Source: Penium margaritaceum
Lineage: Eukaryota > Streptophyta > Zygnematophyceae > Desmidiales > Peniaceae
Assembly: GCA_023375785.1 (NCBI GenBank)
Contig: SZWC01001611.1
Location: 96,299 to 160,298 of the forward strand
DNA: 64,000 bases
Direction of reading: 5' to 3'
In this document: in pieces, positions 63,901-64,000 of the stretch
How positions within the stretch are numbered: position 1 is the stretch's first letter
Layout: every line of letters begins with the position of its first letter
Notes under the pieces: generated by a model
Databases searched by the model: none
What the model saw: the letters and a program-made list of their open reading frames with translations, nothing else
Told to the model about the DNA's origin: nothing
Made by a program: the position numbers and the translations under genes

Positions 63901-64000
63901 CGTGTAAGTGTGTTTAAGTGCGTGTAAGTGCGTATAAGTGCATGTAAGTATGTGTAAGTGCGTGTAAATACGTGTAACTACGCATATGTTCGTGTAAGTG
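60981..64000. repeat. 10-bp minisatellite (GTGTAAGTGC), right block
   Basis: About 300 units of GTGTAAGTGC with scattered substitutions, continuing past the window edge. A 369-bp-offset copy (61861-62147 against 62230-62516) flanks a single N at 62212 and is probably an assembly artefact. Minus-strand frames of 80-250 residues (LTRTYTHLHA repeats) are by-products of the 30-bp coding period. Confidence 0.93.

Noticed and set aside
60981-64000. Telomere
   Set aside because: GTGTAAGTGC is not a TTAGGG/TTTAGGG-type repeat, is variable between units and is 10 bp long. I treat it as a minisatellite.

Overview
This is repeat-dominated eukaryotic DNA, with no host gene I can defend. It is almost entirely tandem repeats with transposable elements nested in them. 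The Ty3/gypsy-type retrotransposons, the hAT-like insertion with an 8-bp target duplication, and many nonsense codons reached by C-to-T change at CAG (the plant-type CHG context) lean towards the green lineage, perhaps a plant or streptophyte alga. That placement is inference, and nothing here fixes the species.

Layout. (1) 1-12450: a ~190-bp satellite in a six-monomer higher-order repeat of ~1.145 kb, carrying a ~0.95-kb hAT-like insertion at 1098-2051. (2) 12451-27977: a 15.5-kb LTR retrotransposon (element 1, minus strand) inserted in the satellite, with a 5-bp TACCA duplication. (3) 27978-43787: the same satellite resumes, broken at 33.70-34.23 kb by a SINE-like and AT-rich interruption. 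(4) 43788-44047: a 10-bp minisatellite (GTGTAAGTGC), then 44048-46008: a 21-bp GC-rich minisatellite. (5) 46009-60881: a 14.9-kb, older relative of element 1 (element 2, minus strand), inserted in the 21-bp minisatellite with a GCAGG duplication. (6) 60882-60980: the rest of the 21-bp array, then the 10-bp array to the end of the window.

The retrotransposons are the most interesting part. Both show one unusual architecture, read on the minus strand: Pro/Gln-rich Gag with a CCHC knuckle, aspartic protease 1, reverse transcriptase, RNase H, a second aspartic-protease-like module, a conserved domain of unknown function with an Ala/Glu-rich coiled coil, a DD35E integrase, and then a chain of about six PHD-like zinc fingers up to the polypurine tract. 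Gag to the second protease share one reading frame in element 2, so the ancestor probably made one very long polyprotein. Both copies are broken by stops and frameshifts. The second protease module and the finger array are present in both diverged copies, so they belong to the lineage and are not accidents of one copy. I know of no described family with this combination, but I could not search.

Three runs of N are each flanked by a direct copy of the same sequence, which looks like unmerged contig overlap and should be discounted as biology.
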